A stretch of 64,000 nt of DNA from Natrinema salaciae (GCF_900110865.1 NZ_FOFD01000001.1:1-64000); one strand, 5' to 3'. Positions 23,561 through 33,461 are shown, numbered from the stretch's first letter. Numbers and translations: made by a program. Notes: generated by a model not told the origin, from the letters alone.

Positions 23561-25972
23561 CTACCGATCGGTGCACGCGGGGAGCGTGAACGAGAACGTC
23601 GCCCCCTCGCCGGGCTTCGAGTCGACCCAGATGTCGCCGTCGTGGCGCTCGACGATCCGCTGACTGAGCGCGAGCCCGAGTCCCGTTCCCTCGTACTCCT
23701 CGTGGCTGTGAAGGCGATCGAAGACCGTGAACACGCGATCGTGGTCCGCCGGGTCGATTCCGATCCCCTCGTCGCGGACCGAGATCACCCACTCTCGTCC
23801 CCGCCGCTTCGCACCGACGTGCACCCGCGGCGGCTCGTCGCCGCTGTACGTGATCGCGTTCGATAGCAGGTTCTGGAACACTTGCCGCAACTGGCTCGCG
23901 TCACCGTCGACGCGCGGGAGCCGTTCCGCCGTGACCTCGGCGTCGCGCTCCCCGATCTGTAGCTGCAAGTCGTCGAGGACGTCCTCGAGAACCGTCTCGA
24001 GCTCCATCGGTTCGAACGGATCGCCTCGCGTTTCGACCCGGGAGTACGCGAGCAACCCGTCGATCATGTCTCGCATGCGTTCGGCCCCGTCGACGGCGAA
24101 CCCGAGAAACTCCCGGCCGTCCGCGTCGAAGGCGTCGTCGTATCGACCCTCGAGCAACTGGAGATAGCTCGTCACCATCCGGAGCGGTTCCTGCAGGTCG
24201 TGTGAGGCGGCGTAGGCGAACTGCTCCAGGCGCTCGTTGGACTCCTCGAGTGCCCGCTCGCGTTGCTTTCGCTCGAGTTCGTACTGCATCCACTGCGACA
24301 GGAGGTGGTGGAACGTCCGCTCGGCGTCGGTAAACGCCCGGTTCTGCGGGTCCGATCCGACGAAGAAGAGCGTCCGGTCGGGCGCGTTCTCGAGTTCGAT
24401 CTGCGTGCCGAGATACGTCTTGACGCCGAACTCCTCGTAGGCGAGGGTGCCGCCGAACCCGGCGTCGACGGGATCGGTCACGCTGGCCGTCTGCTCGCCG
24501 TCGACGGTCAACCGACAGTAGGTCTCCGAGAGTGGCACCTGTGTACCTGGCGTGAGGTGGTCGTGGTCGTCGCTGACGGCTTCCACTTCGAACGAGTCGG
24601 TAGCCGGATCGATGCGGGCCATCCCGCCGAGTTCGAGATCGAAGCGTTCACAGCCCAGTTCGAGCATCGCCTGTCGCTTCTCGTCGAACGAGCGGTCCGG
24701 ATCGGCCGCGATCTCGTACAGCGTTCGTTCGTTGGACTCCCGTTGCTCCTGCTCGAGCTGGTATTTCACCCACTGTCCCAGCAGGCGGTGGAAGGTCAGT
24801 TCGCCGTCGGTAAAGTCCGTGTCTCGTCGCTCGTCGGAAACGAAAAAGAACGTCCGGTCGTTCCCCCCCTCGACGGGGAGGGAGGTGCCGAGATACGCCC
24901 GCAAACCGAACTCCTCGTAGACGGTCAGATCGTCGCACCCCTCGCGTCGCGGGTCCGACACGCTTCGGGTGGTTTCGACGTCGGTGGCGGCGTGACAGTA
25001 CGTCTCCGACAGCGGGAGTTCGACGCCGGGCTCGAAGTGGGCGTGGTCGTCGCTGACGTGCTCGATTTCGAACCAGTCGTCGTCGGTATCGACGCGGGCC
25101 ATCGCCCCGAGTTCGAGGTCGAACCGCTCGCAGCCGAGGTCGAAGAGCTCCTGTAGCTTCTCCTCGAACGAGCGGTCGGTGTTGGCTGTGATTTCCGTCT
25201 GCCGCTCGAGATACCGGTGGTGGTCCTGTAGTTCGGCCCGCGCTTCGGTGCGGTCGAGTAACGTCCCCATCATCCGGTCGATTTCGCGCTCGGGCTGGTC
25301 GGGTCCGAAGAACTCCTCGGGCGGCGTGTAGTAGAAATTCTGACAGACCGTCTGGTCGGCGATCAGATGCGGGTGGGTCTTGATGATGTCCCGAACGATC
25401 TCCGCGGAGAACTGCTCGCGATTGTACTGACAGAGCGCGATCCCGTCGGCGTCCGGGAGGAAGCGGTTGAGCTTGGCTTCGTACTCGATGAGCTTCTCGA
25501 GCGGGGGATCGTCGCCGAACACCCACGTCATCTCGCCGGTGATTCGGAGCCCCTCGTAGTCGGTCGCGGCCTCGTCGATCGCATCGGAGAGGAACGCGAT
25601 CATGTCGTCGGGGTCGAACGCCCCGTTCCGGAGGTAGGACTCCTGCGCGGTGTGGACCGTCAGCGCGCCCGACTCGAGCGCGCCGTCGACGTCGACGCCG
25701 GCGTCCCGAAGCGCCGCGAGGATCGTTTCGACGTCGTTTTCGTCGGCGATGTAGAGACAGCGTTCGCCGCGCTCGAGTCCCTGCGTGACGTAGGGGATTG
25801 CCGTCGCGAACTGTTCGGCCTGCGTCTCGTAGAGGAGGGCCAGATGGTCGTACGAGCTGTGTTCGGGGACCGGTTCGACGGGGCCGTCGAACGCTGGGCT
25901 CGCTTGCAGTGCTTCGAGACCTGTGTCGAGTCCGAGCACGTCGGCGTCGGTGTTTTGTATCGGGTGGCTCAT
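23561..25972 (-). CDS. Multi-domain histidine kinase: MEDS, two GAF, HisKA, HATPase
   Basis: An 803-residue soluble kinase. Residues about 40-215 are a MEDS (DcmR-type sensory) domain with LLYETQAEQFATAIPYV and RCLYIADEN. Two very similar GAF domains follow (about 270-420 and 430-580), sharing LGCERFDLELG and VSDDH with VPLSETYCR-type motifs, clearly an internal duplication. HisKA is at about 585-660 with AASHDLQEPLRMV (phospho-His), and the ATPase domain ends the protein (NLLSNAI, DEGIGIDP, GTGLGLALS). MEDS domains are thought to bind small hydrocarbon-like ligands. No response regulator is adjacent. ATG 25972 is chosen; the longer frame upstream is Arg-rich and looks non-coding. Its kinase half closely resembles the kinase at 55570. 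Confidence 0.88.
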   Translation of the reverse strand: MSHPIQNTDADVLGLDTGLEALQASPAFDGPVEPVPEHSSYDHLALLYETQAEQFATAIPYVTQGLERGERCLYIADENDVETILAALRDAGVDVDGALESGALTVHTAQESYLRNGAFDPDDMIAFLSDAIDEAATDYEGLRITGEMTWVFGDDPPLEKLIEYEAKLNRFLPDADGIALCQYNREQFSAEIVRDIIKTHPHLIADQTVCQNFYYTPPEEFFGPDQPEREIDRMMGTLLDRTEARAELQDHHRYLERQTEITANTDRSFEEKLQELFDLGCERFDLELGAMARVDTDDDWFEIEHVSDDHAHFEPGVELPLSETYCHAATDVETTRSVSDPRREGCDDLTVYEEFGLRAYLGTSLPVEGGNDRTFFFVSDERRDTDFTDGELTFHRLLGQWVKYQLEQEQRESNERTLYEIAADPDRSFDEKRQAMLELGCERFDLELGGMARIDPATDSFEVEAVSDDHDHLTPGTQVPLSETYCRLTVDGEQTASVTDPVDAGFGGTLAYEEFGVKTYLGTQIELENAPDRTLFFVGSDPQNRAFTDAERTFHHLLSQWMQYELERKQRERALEESNERLEQFAYAASHDLQEPLRMVTSYLQLLEGRYDDAFDADGREFLGFAVDGAERMRDMIDGLLAYSRVETRGDPFEPMELETVLEDVLDDLQLQIGERDAEVTAERLPRVDGDASQLRQVFQNLLSNAITYSGDEPPRVHVGAKRRGREWVISVRDEGIGIDPADHDRVFTVFDRLHSHEEYEGTGLGLALSQRIVERHDGDIWVDSKPGEGATFSFTLPACTDR

Positions 25973-26272
25973 TGGGACGTTTCGAGTAGCCGTAGATAGT
26001 CGACTCGGCGACGGATCGGGTCGTCCGTGATCCGCCAGCGGTCGTCGTTCGCGCGGAGTGAGCGGCCGTCCGGAGCGACTGCACGCCTCCGTCGTTCTAC
26101 AGACAGACACTGGACACACGCGGATAAGCGCGCCGGTCAAACGGCGTCGGAACAGTGACACTATCGGGGCGCTACTGACCGAGCCGCCAGTCGTTGGACG
26201 AAGGAACGGCTGATCGGCGGACTAGCGAGTGCAGGCAGTATCCTTTTCGATCCGCCTGGCTCACCTCCGCCC
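25973..26272. other. Intergenic region between divergent genes, nothing clear
   Basis: This 300-base stretch separates the divergent histidine kinase and DUF2196 genes. A TATA-like GCTTATCC on the minus strand (near 26121-26130) and TATCCTTTT near 26240 on the plus strand could be the two promoters. No protein-coding signal was seen. Confidence 0.4.
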
Positions 26273-26479
26273 ATGTCCAACGAACGACCGACCGCTGCGG
26301 AACTGCGACAGGGGATGACCGTCGAAATCGTGCAGGACGACGCGGACCCCCAGTCCGAGGATACGGAGCCGATCATCGGCGAGGTCGGGACGATCCACGG
26401 TGACGACCCCGAGGGGCCGCACGTCAAGTTGAAAAGCGGCGTCGTCGGTCACGTTCGGTCGGTCGCCCCCGACGAGTAG
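26273..26479 (+). CDS. DUF2196/YwbE-like small protein
   Basis: A 68-residue protein: ELRQGMTVEIVQDDA (about 10-24), then GEVGTIHGDDPEGPHVKLKSG and VVGHVRSV. This is the KOW-like or SH3-like small barrel of the YwbE/DUF2196 family, in which a basic/glycine pattern G-x-V and P-H-G-I/V-K-V-x-L recurs. The family has no established function; the fold suggests RNA binding. It starts with ATG and has a Shine-Dalgarno-poor upstream, as usual here. Confidence 0.75.
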   Translation: MSNERPTAAELRQGMTVEIVQDDADPQSEDTEPIIGEVGTIHGDDPEGPHVKLKSGVVGHVRSVAPDE

Positions 26480-26570
26480 CGATCGCCGCGGTTCACGCAC
26501 CCGGGCAGTCGACGGGCCCTGGGTCTTTCGCCGGCCGAAGCGGTTTCCGATGCGACGGCGACGGCGGGGG

Positions 26571-26786
26571 ATGCGCGACTCGAGTCTCACCGGGCTCGTT
26601 CACGACGTCGCCGCCGTCGCCCGCGAACGCCAACTCGGCGTCCCCGCCGCCGGCCTCGCGTCTCACGCGTTCGATACGGTACTGACGTGGGTGTACGTCG
26701 GCAGCCGCTGGCTGCTGCTCGGGGCCGTCCTCGATGCGGTTCTCGCCGATCTCGTCGGTCCGGAGACTGAGTGGGTCCCCCTGTGA
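26571..26786 (+). CDS. Small hypothetical protein with one hydrophobic helix (71 aa)
   Basis: From the ATG at 26571 the product is MRDSSLTGLVHDVAAVARER... with a C-terminal hydrophobic segment (TWVYVGSRWLLLGAVLDAVL, about 45-64). The upstream ATG at 26550 would add only Arg residues. Composition is compatible with a real membrane-associated protein, but no family is recognised, and the opposite strand also has an open frame with unlikely composition. Confidence 0.45.
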   Translation: MRDSSLTGLVHDVAAVARERQLGVPAAGLASHAFDTVLTWVYVGSRWLLLGAVLDAVLADLVGPETEWVPL

Positions 26787-26961
26787 GCGGTTGCGGTCGA
26801 CGTACGCGTGACGATTCGACCGAGCTTCCTCACCGATCGCGTCTAACTTTCCCGGCATTTTGATTGAGAAATTCAAATATATGGCGCAAAAAGACGAGTG
26901 TTCAAGCACCTTCTAGAGCGGTATCGACACATTCATGGTTGGGAGAACGATACATCCGACT

Positions 26962-27135
26962 ATGGGGCCCGAAGCAGAGTCGATCGGAAGTCGTTCGAGC
27001 GAGACGGGTGACGTCGTCGCAGCGGTCGACGAAATCGACGGCAATCCGCATCTCGTCGTCGCCGATATCGCACAGGACGACAGCTGGATCGCCATATCCG
27101 AAACCGCCGCCGCCTCGCTCGAGGAGTGGCGATAG
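26962..27135 (+). CDS. Small conserved haloarchaeal protein (57 aa)
   Basis: The product reads MGPEAESIGSRSSETGDVVAAV, then DEIDGNPHLVVADIAQDDSWIAISETAAASLEEWR. I recall very similar short proteins ending in ASLxxWR from other haloarchaea, with the pattern VxxxDDxxxxxxxVIADxxxDDxWL; no function is known. ATG 26962 is chosen, although the ATG at 26935 would add nine residues. An AT-rich stretch (AATTCAAATATATGG, 26870-26884) lies well upstream. Confidence 0.6.
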   Translation: MGPEAESIGSRSSETGDVVAAVDEIDGNPHLVVADIAQDDSWIAISETAAASLEEWR

Positions 27136-27207
27136 CTGCTTCGGGGAGCCGCCGCTCGACGGATCGCGTTTTCGGCGACCGTCCCGCGGCCGTCGGTCGT
27201 CCATCGC

Positions 27208-27870
27208 TCACTCGCGGGTACCATCCGTTCGGAACGCGGCGGCGATGGTGTTCGCTCGCACTTCGCCGATCCCGTCGATACGCGTCAGGTCCTCGCGACC
27301 CGCCTCGAGCAGGGCTTCGACGCTCGGATACCGATCGTACAGCGTCGCCGCGAGTTCGGGACCGATGCCCTCGATACAGCCGTATATCCGCTTCGTCGTG
27401 GGCTCGCGACGGCTCGGGACCGAGCCGACCGGTAGCCGGTCGGTCGTGGGGTCCTCCGCGTGTTTCCGCCCGAGTCGGATCGCGAAGTCGACCAGTCGTC
27501 GGCGGTCCGTACAGGGGACGACGGGCACCCCCTGCCGGGCGGTGATCGAGGCCATCGATCCCCGAATCGACGCCGGCGAGACGGTCGTTCGCAGCGACTC
27601 GAGGTCGGCGAACTCCCCCTCGAGCAGGACGTACGAGTGGTCGTACGCGGTGGCCATCCGCTCGACCTGATCGGTGAGGTCCGAACCGGCCCGACCCACG
27701 GCGCTGGTGACGTAATCGCGGGGCGTCTTGCGTTCGAACCCGACCGACCCGATCGCGAGGTCGCCGCTCGCGAGCCGCTCGACGCGCACCTCGGTGACGT
27801 CGGCGTGGCGTCGAACCGCCTCGACGAGCCCGGCGGGCTCCCGGTCGTCGACGGTGACAGCAACGCGCAT
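27208..27870 (-). CDS. ERCC4-type (XPF-like) nuclease with helix-hairpin-helix
   Basis: A 220-residue protein. The nuclease domain (3-140) has VDDREPAG near the N-terminus, SGDLAIG, and the GFERKTPRDYV motif, together forming the ERCC4 active site (Asp, Glu-Arg-Lys). Residues about 160-215 hold two helix-hairpin-helix motifs (CIEGIGPELAATL and RIDGIGEVRANTI) for binding branched DNA. It lacks the helicase part of archaeal Hef/XPF, so it is a short stand-alone form. It would cut 3' flaps or forks in DNA repair. It is divergent from the large sensor gene at 27968. Confidence 0.87.
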   Translation of the reverse strand: MRVAVTVDDREPAGLVEAVRRHADVTEVRVERLASGDLAIGSVGFERKTPRDYVTSAVGRAGSDLTDQVERMATAYDHSYVLLEGEFADLESLRTTVSPASIRGSMASITARQGVPVVPCTDRRRLVDFAIRLGRKHAEDPTTDRLPVGSVPSRREPTTKRIYGCIEGIGPELAATLYDRYPSVEALLEAGREDLTRIDGIGEVRANTIAAAFRTDGTRE

Positions 27871-27967
27871 ACCGGACCGGACGCGCTCGAGCGATGAACG
27901 GGTGTCGGTCGCAGCGAGCGCGACCGGACCGATGCTTTCTATCCCCAGGAACCCGTACCGGCGACGA

Positions 27968-30958
27968 ATGGTTTCCGCACGAACGCGCGACGAGGACCGG
28001 CTGCTCGTCGTCGCGCCCCCCGAAGGGAGAGCCGGTGCGCTCGACCCCGCGCGCTACGACGACGCGTTCGACGTGACGGCGGTGGCGACCGCGGCCGACG
28101 CGCTCGACCATCTCGAGAGCCACGCCGTCGACTGTCTCCTGACCGGACAGTCCCTTCCGGGCGTGGAATCGACCGGACTGGTGCTCCTCGAAGCGGTTCG
28201 GGAGCACCGTCCCGACCTCCCGGTGGTACTCTCCCCGACCGACGGCGACGAGTCGCTGGCCAGCGAGGCCGTCGCTGCGGGTGTCACGGAGTACGTGTCG
28301 CGAGACGCCGCCGCGGACGATCCGATCGAGGACTGCCGAGCGGCGGTCGAACGGGCCCTCTCGACGGGCCGCGAGCGGCGACGCCGGCGGGAGCGCGCGC
28401 AACGGTTCGACGCGATCTTCGAGGACCCGGAGACGTACTCGTGGGTACTCGAGCCGGACGGGACCGTTCGGCGGGCCAGCGAACCGGCGCTCGAGGCGAT
28501 CGGCGCGGCCGCGAGCGACGTTCGTGGCCGGCCCGTGCAGGAACTACCCTGGTGGCAGGGGACCGCGAACGGAAGCGCGGCGATCCGGGACGCGATCGAG
28601 CGAGCGGCGAGCGGCGAGATCGCACACCGAGAACTGACGCCGGTTCGCGCCAACGGTGCCGGGACGACCGAGGGAGACGGCGGCTCCCCGCGCGAGACCG
28701 CGGACCCGAGAGACCAGACGTTCGAGGTGACGGTCCGACCGGTCCGCGACGAGTCCGGGGGCGTCGTCTCGCTGCTCGCGCGGGCGACCGACGTCACCGA
28801 ACGCGTCCGACTCGAGCGGGAGCTTCGCGAATCCGAAGAGCTCCACCGGGTGACGCTCAACAACATGACCGATACCGTCCTCATCACGGACGACGACGGC
28901 GAGTTCACCTACGTCTGTCCGAACGTCCACTTCATCTTCGGCTACTCCGACGACGAGATCCGCGAGCTGGGGACGATCGACGAGCTGCTCGGGTCGGATC
29001 TCTTCGACCGCGAGGAGCTCGAGGCGGCGAGCGTGTTGACCAACCTCGAGTGTACGGCGACCGACCGGGCCGGGCGCGAACACACGCTGCTGGTCAACGT
29101 TCGCGAGGTCTCGATTCAGGGTGGGACCACCCTCTACAGCTGCCGCGACATCACGAAGCGAAAGCGCCGCGAGGAGGCGCTGACGGCGCTCCACCGGACC
29201 GCACGCGAACTCCTGTACGCCGAAACCGATCGCGAAATCGCCGACATCGTCGTCGAAGACGCGACGGACGTCCTCGACTGCGAGGCGAGCGCGGCGTACC
29301 TGTTCGACACGGACGAGAGCGTATTGCGGCCGGCCGCGGCCGCGCCGGGGATGGAGCGGTTACACGGTCCGGTCCGCGACCACCGGGCGACGAACGACAG
29401 TATTCCCGGTCGCGTCTTCGTCGACGGCGAGAGCCGATTCTTCGCCGACGTTCACGACGCACCCTCGCTCTCGAGTCCGGGGACCGACCTGCGAAGCGCC
29501 GCGTACATCCCGCTGGGCGATCACGGCGTCTTCGTCGTCGGATCGGCCGAGTCCGACGCGTTCGACGACGTGTCCCGCGAGCTGACCGACCTCCTCGCGG
29601 CGACCGCGGAGGCCGCGCTCGACCGGGTCGAGCGGGAGGGAACGCTGCGCGAGCGGGACCGCGAACTCGAGCGGCAGAACCGCCAGCTCACGCGCCTCAA
29701 CGGGATCAACGAGATCATCAGGGACCTCGATCAGGCACTGGTCCGGGCGGAGACCCGCGACGAAATCGAACGCGCGGTCTGCGACCGGCTCACGGCCGCC
29801 GACCGGTTCTCGTTCGCCTGGATCGGGACCGTCGACGCCGGTCGCGACCGCCTCGAGTCGCGGGCCCACGGCGGTGCGGCCGAGGGCCGGGAGTACCTCG
29901 ACAGCGTTTCGCTCTCGCTCGCGGACGCGACCGAGCCCGCGGTCAGGACGGCGACCGATCGCGACGTGACCGTCGTCCCGAACGTCGCGAACGGACTCCG
30001 CGACGAGGCGTGGCGGTCGGCGGCGCTCGCCTGCGAGTATCAGTCCGCCGTGAGCGTGCCGCTCTCCTACGACGAGTTCACGTACGGCGTCCTGACCGTC
30101 TACGCCGACCGGCCCGAGGCGTTCGACGACATGATCCGCGCCGTCCTCGCGGAACTCGGCGAGACGATCGCGTCCGCGATCGCCGCGGTCGAGCGCAAGC
30201 GCGCGCTCGTCTCGGGCGCGAGCACGCGACTCGAGTTCGAGGTGACCGACGACACGTTCGTCTTCGCCCGTCTCGCCCGGCGGAGCGACGCCGTGCTCTC
30301 GTTCGACGGGAGCGTTCGTCAGGACGAGGACGGGGCGTCGGTGTTCGTGACCGTCGACGGTGCACCGCCGGCCGCCGTCGCGACCGCGGCCGAGGACCTC
30401 GTCACCGTCGAGCGCGCGCGGGTCATCAGCAGCGACGGACTCGGGATCGGAGACGACGAGTCGATCGCCGACGGGAGCGACGCGGACGCCGATCTCGGCG
30501 GCGCAGTCCTCCTGCACCTCTCGCGGCCGGCACTCGCCCTCCGACTCGCCGATCACGGGGTGCTGTTGCGCGGCATCGAAGCGACCCCCTCGACCGCTCG
30601 AGTCGTGGTCGACGTTCCGCGGCCCGTCGACGCGAGGGAGAGCGCCGACATCCTCTCGACGGTGTTTGCGGACGTCGATCTCCGATCGAAACGGACGGTC
30701 GAACGCACGACGCCCCGCGATCTCGACGCGAAGCTCCGTGACCGGCTCACGGACCGACAGCTCGAGGTCGTCCAGTTCGCGTACTACGGCGGCTACTTCG
30801 AATCGCCCCGCGAAAATTCGGGCGAAGACGTCGCCGCGGCCCTCGATATTTCGCCGGCCGCCTTCTATCGGCACGTCCGGACCGCCCAGCGGAAACTCTT
30901 CGAAGTCGTCTTCGACGAGATCGGACTGCCGGCAAACGCTGCACCAGGGGTTGAATAG
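27968..30958 (+). CDS. Large HTH-10 sensor-regulator: pseudo-receiver, PAS, GAF, Bat domains
   Basis: A 996-residue protein. Residues 10-115 have the receiver fold but with altered acids: the phospho-acceptor position reads CLLTGQSLP (G60 instead of Asp), the acidic pair is AP, and the Lys is Arg (EYVSRD). Two PAS regions follow (about 130-275 and 285-395), then GAF (405-540), a second GAF (575-715, FAWIGTVDAG), the bacterio-opsin-activator domain (740-925) and an HTH-10 (930-988, LTDRQLEVVQFAYYGGYF, then AALDISPAAFYRHV). It should be a DNA-binding regulator sensing small ligands or redox through PAS/GAF, without phosphotransfer. ATG 27968 gives the complete receiver-like domain. Its C-terminal half is paralogous to the regulator at 19379. 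Confidence 0.87.
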   Translation: MVSARTRDEDRLLVVAPPEGRAGALDPARYDDAFDVTAVATAADALDHLESHAVDCLLTGQSLPGVESTGLVLLEAVREHRPDLPVVLSPTDGDESLASEAVAAGVTEYVSRDAAADDPIEDCRAAVERALSTGRERRRRRERAQRFDAIFEDPETYSWVLEPDGTVRRASEPALEAIGAAASDVRGRPVQELPWWQGTANGSAAIRDAIERAASGEIAHRELTPVRANGAGTTEGDGGSPRETADPRDQTFEVTVRPVRDESGGVVSLLARATDVTERVRLERELRESEELHRVTLNNMTDTVLITDDDGEFTYVCPNVHFIFGYSDDEIRELGTIDELLGSDLFDREELEAASVLTNLECTATDRAGREHTLLVNVREVSIQGGTTLYSCRDITKRKRREEALTALHRTARELLYAETDREIADIVVEDATDVLDCEASAAYLFDTDESVLRPAAAAPGMERLHGPVRDHRATNDSIPGRVFVDGESRFFADVHDAPSLSSPGTDLRSAAYIPLGDHGVFVVGSAESDAFDDVSRELTDLLAATAEAALDRVEREGTLRERDRELERQNRQLTRLNGINEIIRDLDQALVRAETRDEIERAVCDRLTAADRFSFAWIGTVDAGRDRLESRAHGGAAEGREYLDSVSLSLADATEPAVRTATDRDVTVVPNVANGLRDEAWRSAALACEYQSAVSVPLSYDEFTYGVLTVYADRPEAFDDMIRAVLAELGETIASAIAAVERKRALVSGASTRLEFEVTDDTFVFARLARRSDAVLSFDGSVRQDEDGASVFVTVDGAPPAAVATAAEDLVTVERARVISSDGLGIGDDESIADGSDADADLGGAVLLHLSRPALALRLADHGVLLRGIEATPSTARVVVDVPRPVDARESADILSTVFADVDLRSKRTVERTTPRDLDAKLRDRLTDRQLEVVQFAYYGGYFESPRENSGEDVAAALDISPAAFYRHVRTAQRKLFEVVFDEIGLPANAAPGVE

Positions 30959-31071
30959 TGAACCTCGCTGGCTCGCCGCCGCTAGTTATCTGACGGATAT
31001 ACTCATCCTAATATACCTTGTATTCCTGAATGCGACGAACGGCCGAATCTGATCCGCTCGTCGTTACCATC

Positions 31072-31218
31072 ATGAGCTACAAAGACGCCGAACTCGATCC
31101 GGAGTCGGAATCGACCTACGAGTGCTTCGACTGTGGAACCGTCGTCAGTACGACCTCGCCGAACGCCTGTCCCAAGTGCGGCGCAGAGATGCGCAATCGA
31201 CGCACACCGATCGAGTAA
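31072..31218 (+). CDS. Rubrerythrin-like zinc-ribbon small protein (48 aa)
   Basis: A 48-residue protein, [25 protein letters not shown] with a second [16 protein letters not shown]. The two CxxC pairs form a rubredoxin/zinc-ribbon knuckle; haloarchaeal homologues are usually called rubrerythrin-like domain proteins. The start at 31072 is the family start as I recall it; TATA-like TAATATACC at 31009-31017 implies a leader of about 30 bases. It is followed two bases later by the glutamate dehydrogenase ATG, so the two genes are almost certainly co-transcribed. Confidence 0.78.
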   Translation: MSYKDAELDPESESTYECFDCGTVVSTTSPNACPKCGAEMRNRRTPIE

Positions 31219-31220
31219 CT

Positions 31221-32546
31221 ATGTCCTCTCAGGAACGTTCTTCGCCGCCGACCCGAGAAGCGACGGCCGCATCGACCGATCCCGAAACCGCGCTCGAGAC
31301 CGCGCGCCGGCAACTCGACCGCGTCGCCGCGCAGCTGGACGTCGACGACGCCGTCCTCGAGCGCCTCAGTCACCCGGCTGCGGTCCACGAGGTGACGATT
31401 CCGCTCGAGCGCGACGACGGATCGGTCGAGGTCTTCACCGGCTACAGGGCCCAGCACGACAGCGTCCGCGGTCCCTACAAGGGTGGGCTGCGCTACCACC
31501 CCGAGGTGAGCCGCGACGAGTGCGTCGGGCTGTCGATGTGGATGACCTGGAAGTGTGCGGTGATGGATCTCCCCTTCGGCGGCGCGAAAGGCGGTATCGT
31601 CGTCGACCCCAAGTCGTTGAGCGACGACGAGAAGGAGCGGCTCACGCGTCGGTTCACGCAGGAAATCCGCGACGTGATCGGGCCGAACACGGACATTCCG
31701 GCACCCGACATGGGCACCGACCCGCAGACGATGGCCTGGCTGATGGACGCCTACAGCATGCAGGAAGGCGAGACGATCCCCGGCGTCGTCACCGGGAAGC
31801 CACCAAGCGTCGGCGGCAGTTACGGCCGCGAGGAAGCGCCCGGCCGGAGCGTCGCCATCGTCACCCGGGAGACCTGCGAGTACTACGACTATCCGCTCTC
31901 CGAGACGACCGTCGCCGTGCAGGGCTTCGGCAGCGTCGGCGCGAACGCCGCCCGCCTGCTCGACGAGTGGGGCGCGACGATCGTCGCCGTCAGCGACGTC
32001 AACGGTGCGGTCTACGACCCCGACGGGATCGACGTCGCGGCGATCCCCTCCCACGACGAGGAACCGGAGGCGGTCACCCAGTTTGCGACCACTCTCGGCG
32101 ACGACCCCGGCGGGGCGCGCCGCATCTCGAACGCGGCCCTCCTCGAGCTCGACGTCGACGTCCTCGTTCCGGCCGCCGTCGGCAACGTCATCACCGCGGA
32201 CAACGCCGACGCCATCGGGGCCGACATCGTCGTCGAAGGCGCGAACGGCCCGACGACGTTCGCCGCCGACACCATTCTCGAGGACCGCGGAATCCACGTG
32301 ATCCCGGACATCCTCGCCAACGCCGGCGGCGTCACGGTCAGCTACTTCGAGTGGCTCCAGGACATCAACCGCCGCGCGTGGTCCCTCGAGCGGGTCAACG
32401 AGGAACTCGAGTCCGAGATGGTGACGGCCTGGACCGCGCTGAAAGACGAGGTCGAACGGCGGAACGTGACGTGGCGCGACGCCGCGTACGCGGTCGCGCT
32501 CGATCGAATCGCCGAGGCGCACGAGATGCGCGGGCTCTGGCCCTGA
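31221..32546 (+). CDS. Glutamate dehydrogenase (Glu/Leu/Phe/Val family)
   Basis: A 441-residue dehydrogenase. Substrate-binding motifs are [11 protein letters not shown] (Lys) and the catalytic [13 protein letters not shown] (Lys, about 113-125), with [10 protein letters not shown]. The NAD(P) domain starts with [15 protein letters not shown]-terminal EGANGPTT and [16 protein letters not shown] are typical. It interconverts glutamate and 2-oxoglutarate plus ammonia; several paralogues with different cofactor use exist in haloarchaea, and the cofactor cannot be read safely here. The first 25 residues are a low-complexity extension. Two bases separate it from the small zinc-ribbon gene upstream. 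Confidence 0.93.
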   Translation: MSSQERSSPPTREATAASTDPETALETARRQLDRVAAQLDVDDAVLERLSHPAAVHEVTIPLERDDGSVEVFTGYRAQHDSVRGPYKGGLRYHPEVSRDECVGLSMWMTWKCAVMDLPFGGAKGGIVVDPKSLSDDEKERLTRRFTQEIRDVIGPNTDIPAPDMGTDPQTMAWLMDAYSMQEGETIPGVVTGKPPSVGGSYGREEAPGRSVAIVTRETCEYYDYPLSETTVAVQGFGSVGANAARLLDEWGATIVAVSDVNGAVYDPDGIDVAAIPSHDEEPEAVTQFATTLGDDPGGARRISNAALLELDVDVLVPAAVGNVITADNADAIGADIVVEGANGPTTFAADTILEDRGIHVIPDILANAGGVTVSYFEWLQDINRRAWSLERVNEELESEMVTAWTALKDEVERRNVTWRDAAYAVALDRIAEAHEMRGLWP

Positions 32547-32698
32547 GCGAATGTATCGACCCGTAATCGAGCGCGTTTCTCTCACCCGAACGTACACGGC
32601 TCACGAGTCTGTTCGCCGTGGCCCGGCGCGCCACCGAACGTCGGTTGAGCGTTTCGCGTGGAGCCCGGAAATCGTCCAGATCGACGAGCGCCCCTAGT

Positions 32699-33328
32699 TC
32701 ACGACTCTCGAGTGAGGTACTCGAGCGCCTCCGCGTCGCTCACCTGGCCGAAGGTTCGGTAGAACTGGCCCACGGCGCGGAAGTCCGCGGGCGTCTCCAG
32801 GGCGATCACGTCGTCGGCCTCCTGCTCGAGGTCGTCGACGGCCCGCGGTGAGCCCACGGGGACGGCCAGGGCGACCCACTCGGCACCGGTCTCTCGGACC
32901 TGTCGGAGGCAGGCGGTCGCGGTCGCGCCGGTCGCGACGCCGTCGTCGACGACCAGGACTCGCTTTCCCTGCAGATCGGGTATCTCCTCCGTCTCGCGGT
33001 AGCGGTCGGCCTTCTCGCGCGCGTTCCGGGCTTCCTCCGCGCGGACCCGCTCGAGATACTCCTCGGAGACGTTCAGCCGGTCGATCAGGTCGTCGTTGTA
33101 CCAGACGCTGCCGTCGCTGGCGACCGCGCCCAGCGCGACCTCCGGGTTCTGCGGTGCGCCCATCTTTCGCGCGACGACGACGTCGAGGTCGGCCTCGAGC
33201 GCGTCGGCCACCGGTCGCGCGACGGGCAGCGCACCGCGGGGAATCCCGAGGACGACGTCGACCTCGAGGTCGCGGGACTCGAGTGCCGCCGCGAGGCGTT
33301 CGCCGGCGTGGGTTCTGTCGTCGAACAT
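32699..33328 (-). CDS. Phosphoribosyltransferase-domain protein
   Basis: A 209-residue protein with the PRPP-binding loop VLVVDDGVATGATATACL (about 122-139) and an N-terminal VVLGIPRGALPVA that resembles the PPi loop. The layout (MFDDRTHAGERLAAAL ... RKMGAPQNPEVALGAV) is that of a predicted phosphoribosyltransferase family found across archaea and bacteria, sometimes fused to dienelactone-hydrolase-like domains. The natural substrate is not known, and hypoxanthine/xanthine types are less similar. It is divergent from nnrD. Confidence 0.85.
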   Translation of the reverse strand: MFDDRTHAGERLAAALESRDLEVDVVLGIPRGALPVARPVADALEADLDVVVARKMGAPQNPEVALGAVASDGSVWYNDDLIDRLNVSEEYLERVRAEEARNAREKADRYRETEEIPDLQGKRVLVVDDGVATGATATACLRQVRETGAEWVALAVPVGSPRAVDDLEQEADDVIALETPADFRAVGQFYRTFGQVSDAEALEYLTRES

Positions 33329-33461
33329 GGTCCTGCGACCAATTACGGCAGCGACGTACTATGCGTTTGCGTCGCACACGACGGGTGGGGGCGTCACACG
33401 TGGGGGACGAACCGGAATTCGCCTGCCGAACGCCTACCCGACGCCGCTCGGGACGGTGTGT

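Noticed and set aside
26493-26909. A 138-codon minus-strand frame opposite the 71-aa protein.
   Set aside because: Pro/Gly/Arg-rich complementary-frame composition, no motif.
28441-30741. A 766-codon Arg/Gly-rich frame within the large regulator gene.
   Set aside because: It is a shadow frame of the 996-residue HTH-10 protein; its composition is almost only Arg, Gly, Ala and Pro, and it has no domain.
31116-32597. A 493-codon antisense frame over glutamate dehydrogenase.
   Set aside because: Same reason; glutamate dehydrogenase on the plus strand is complete with all motifs.
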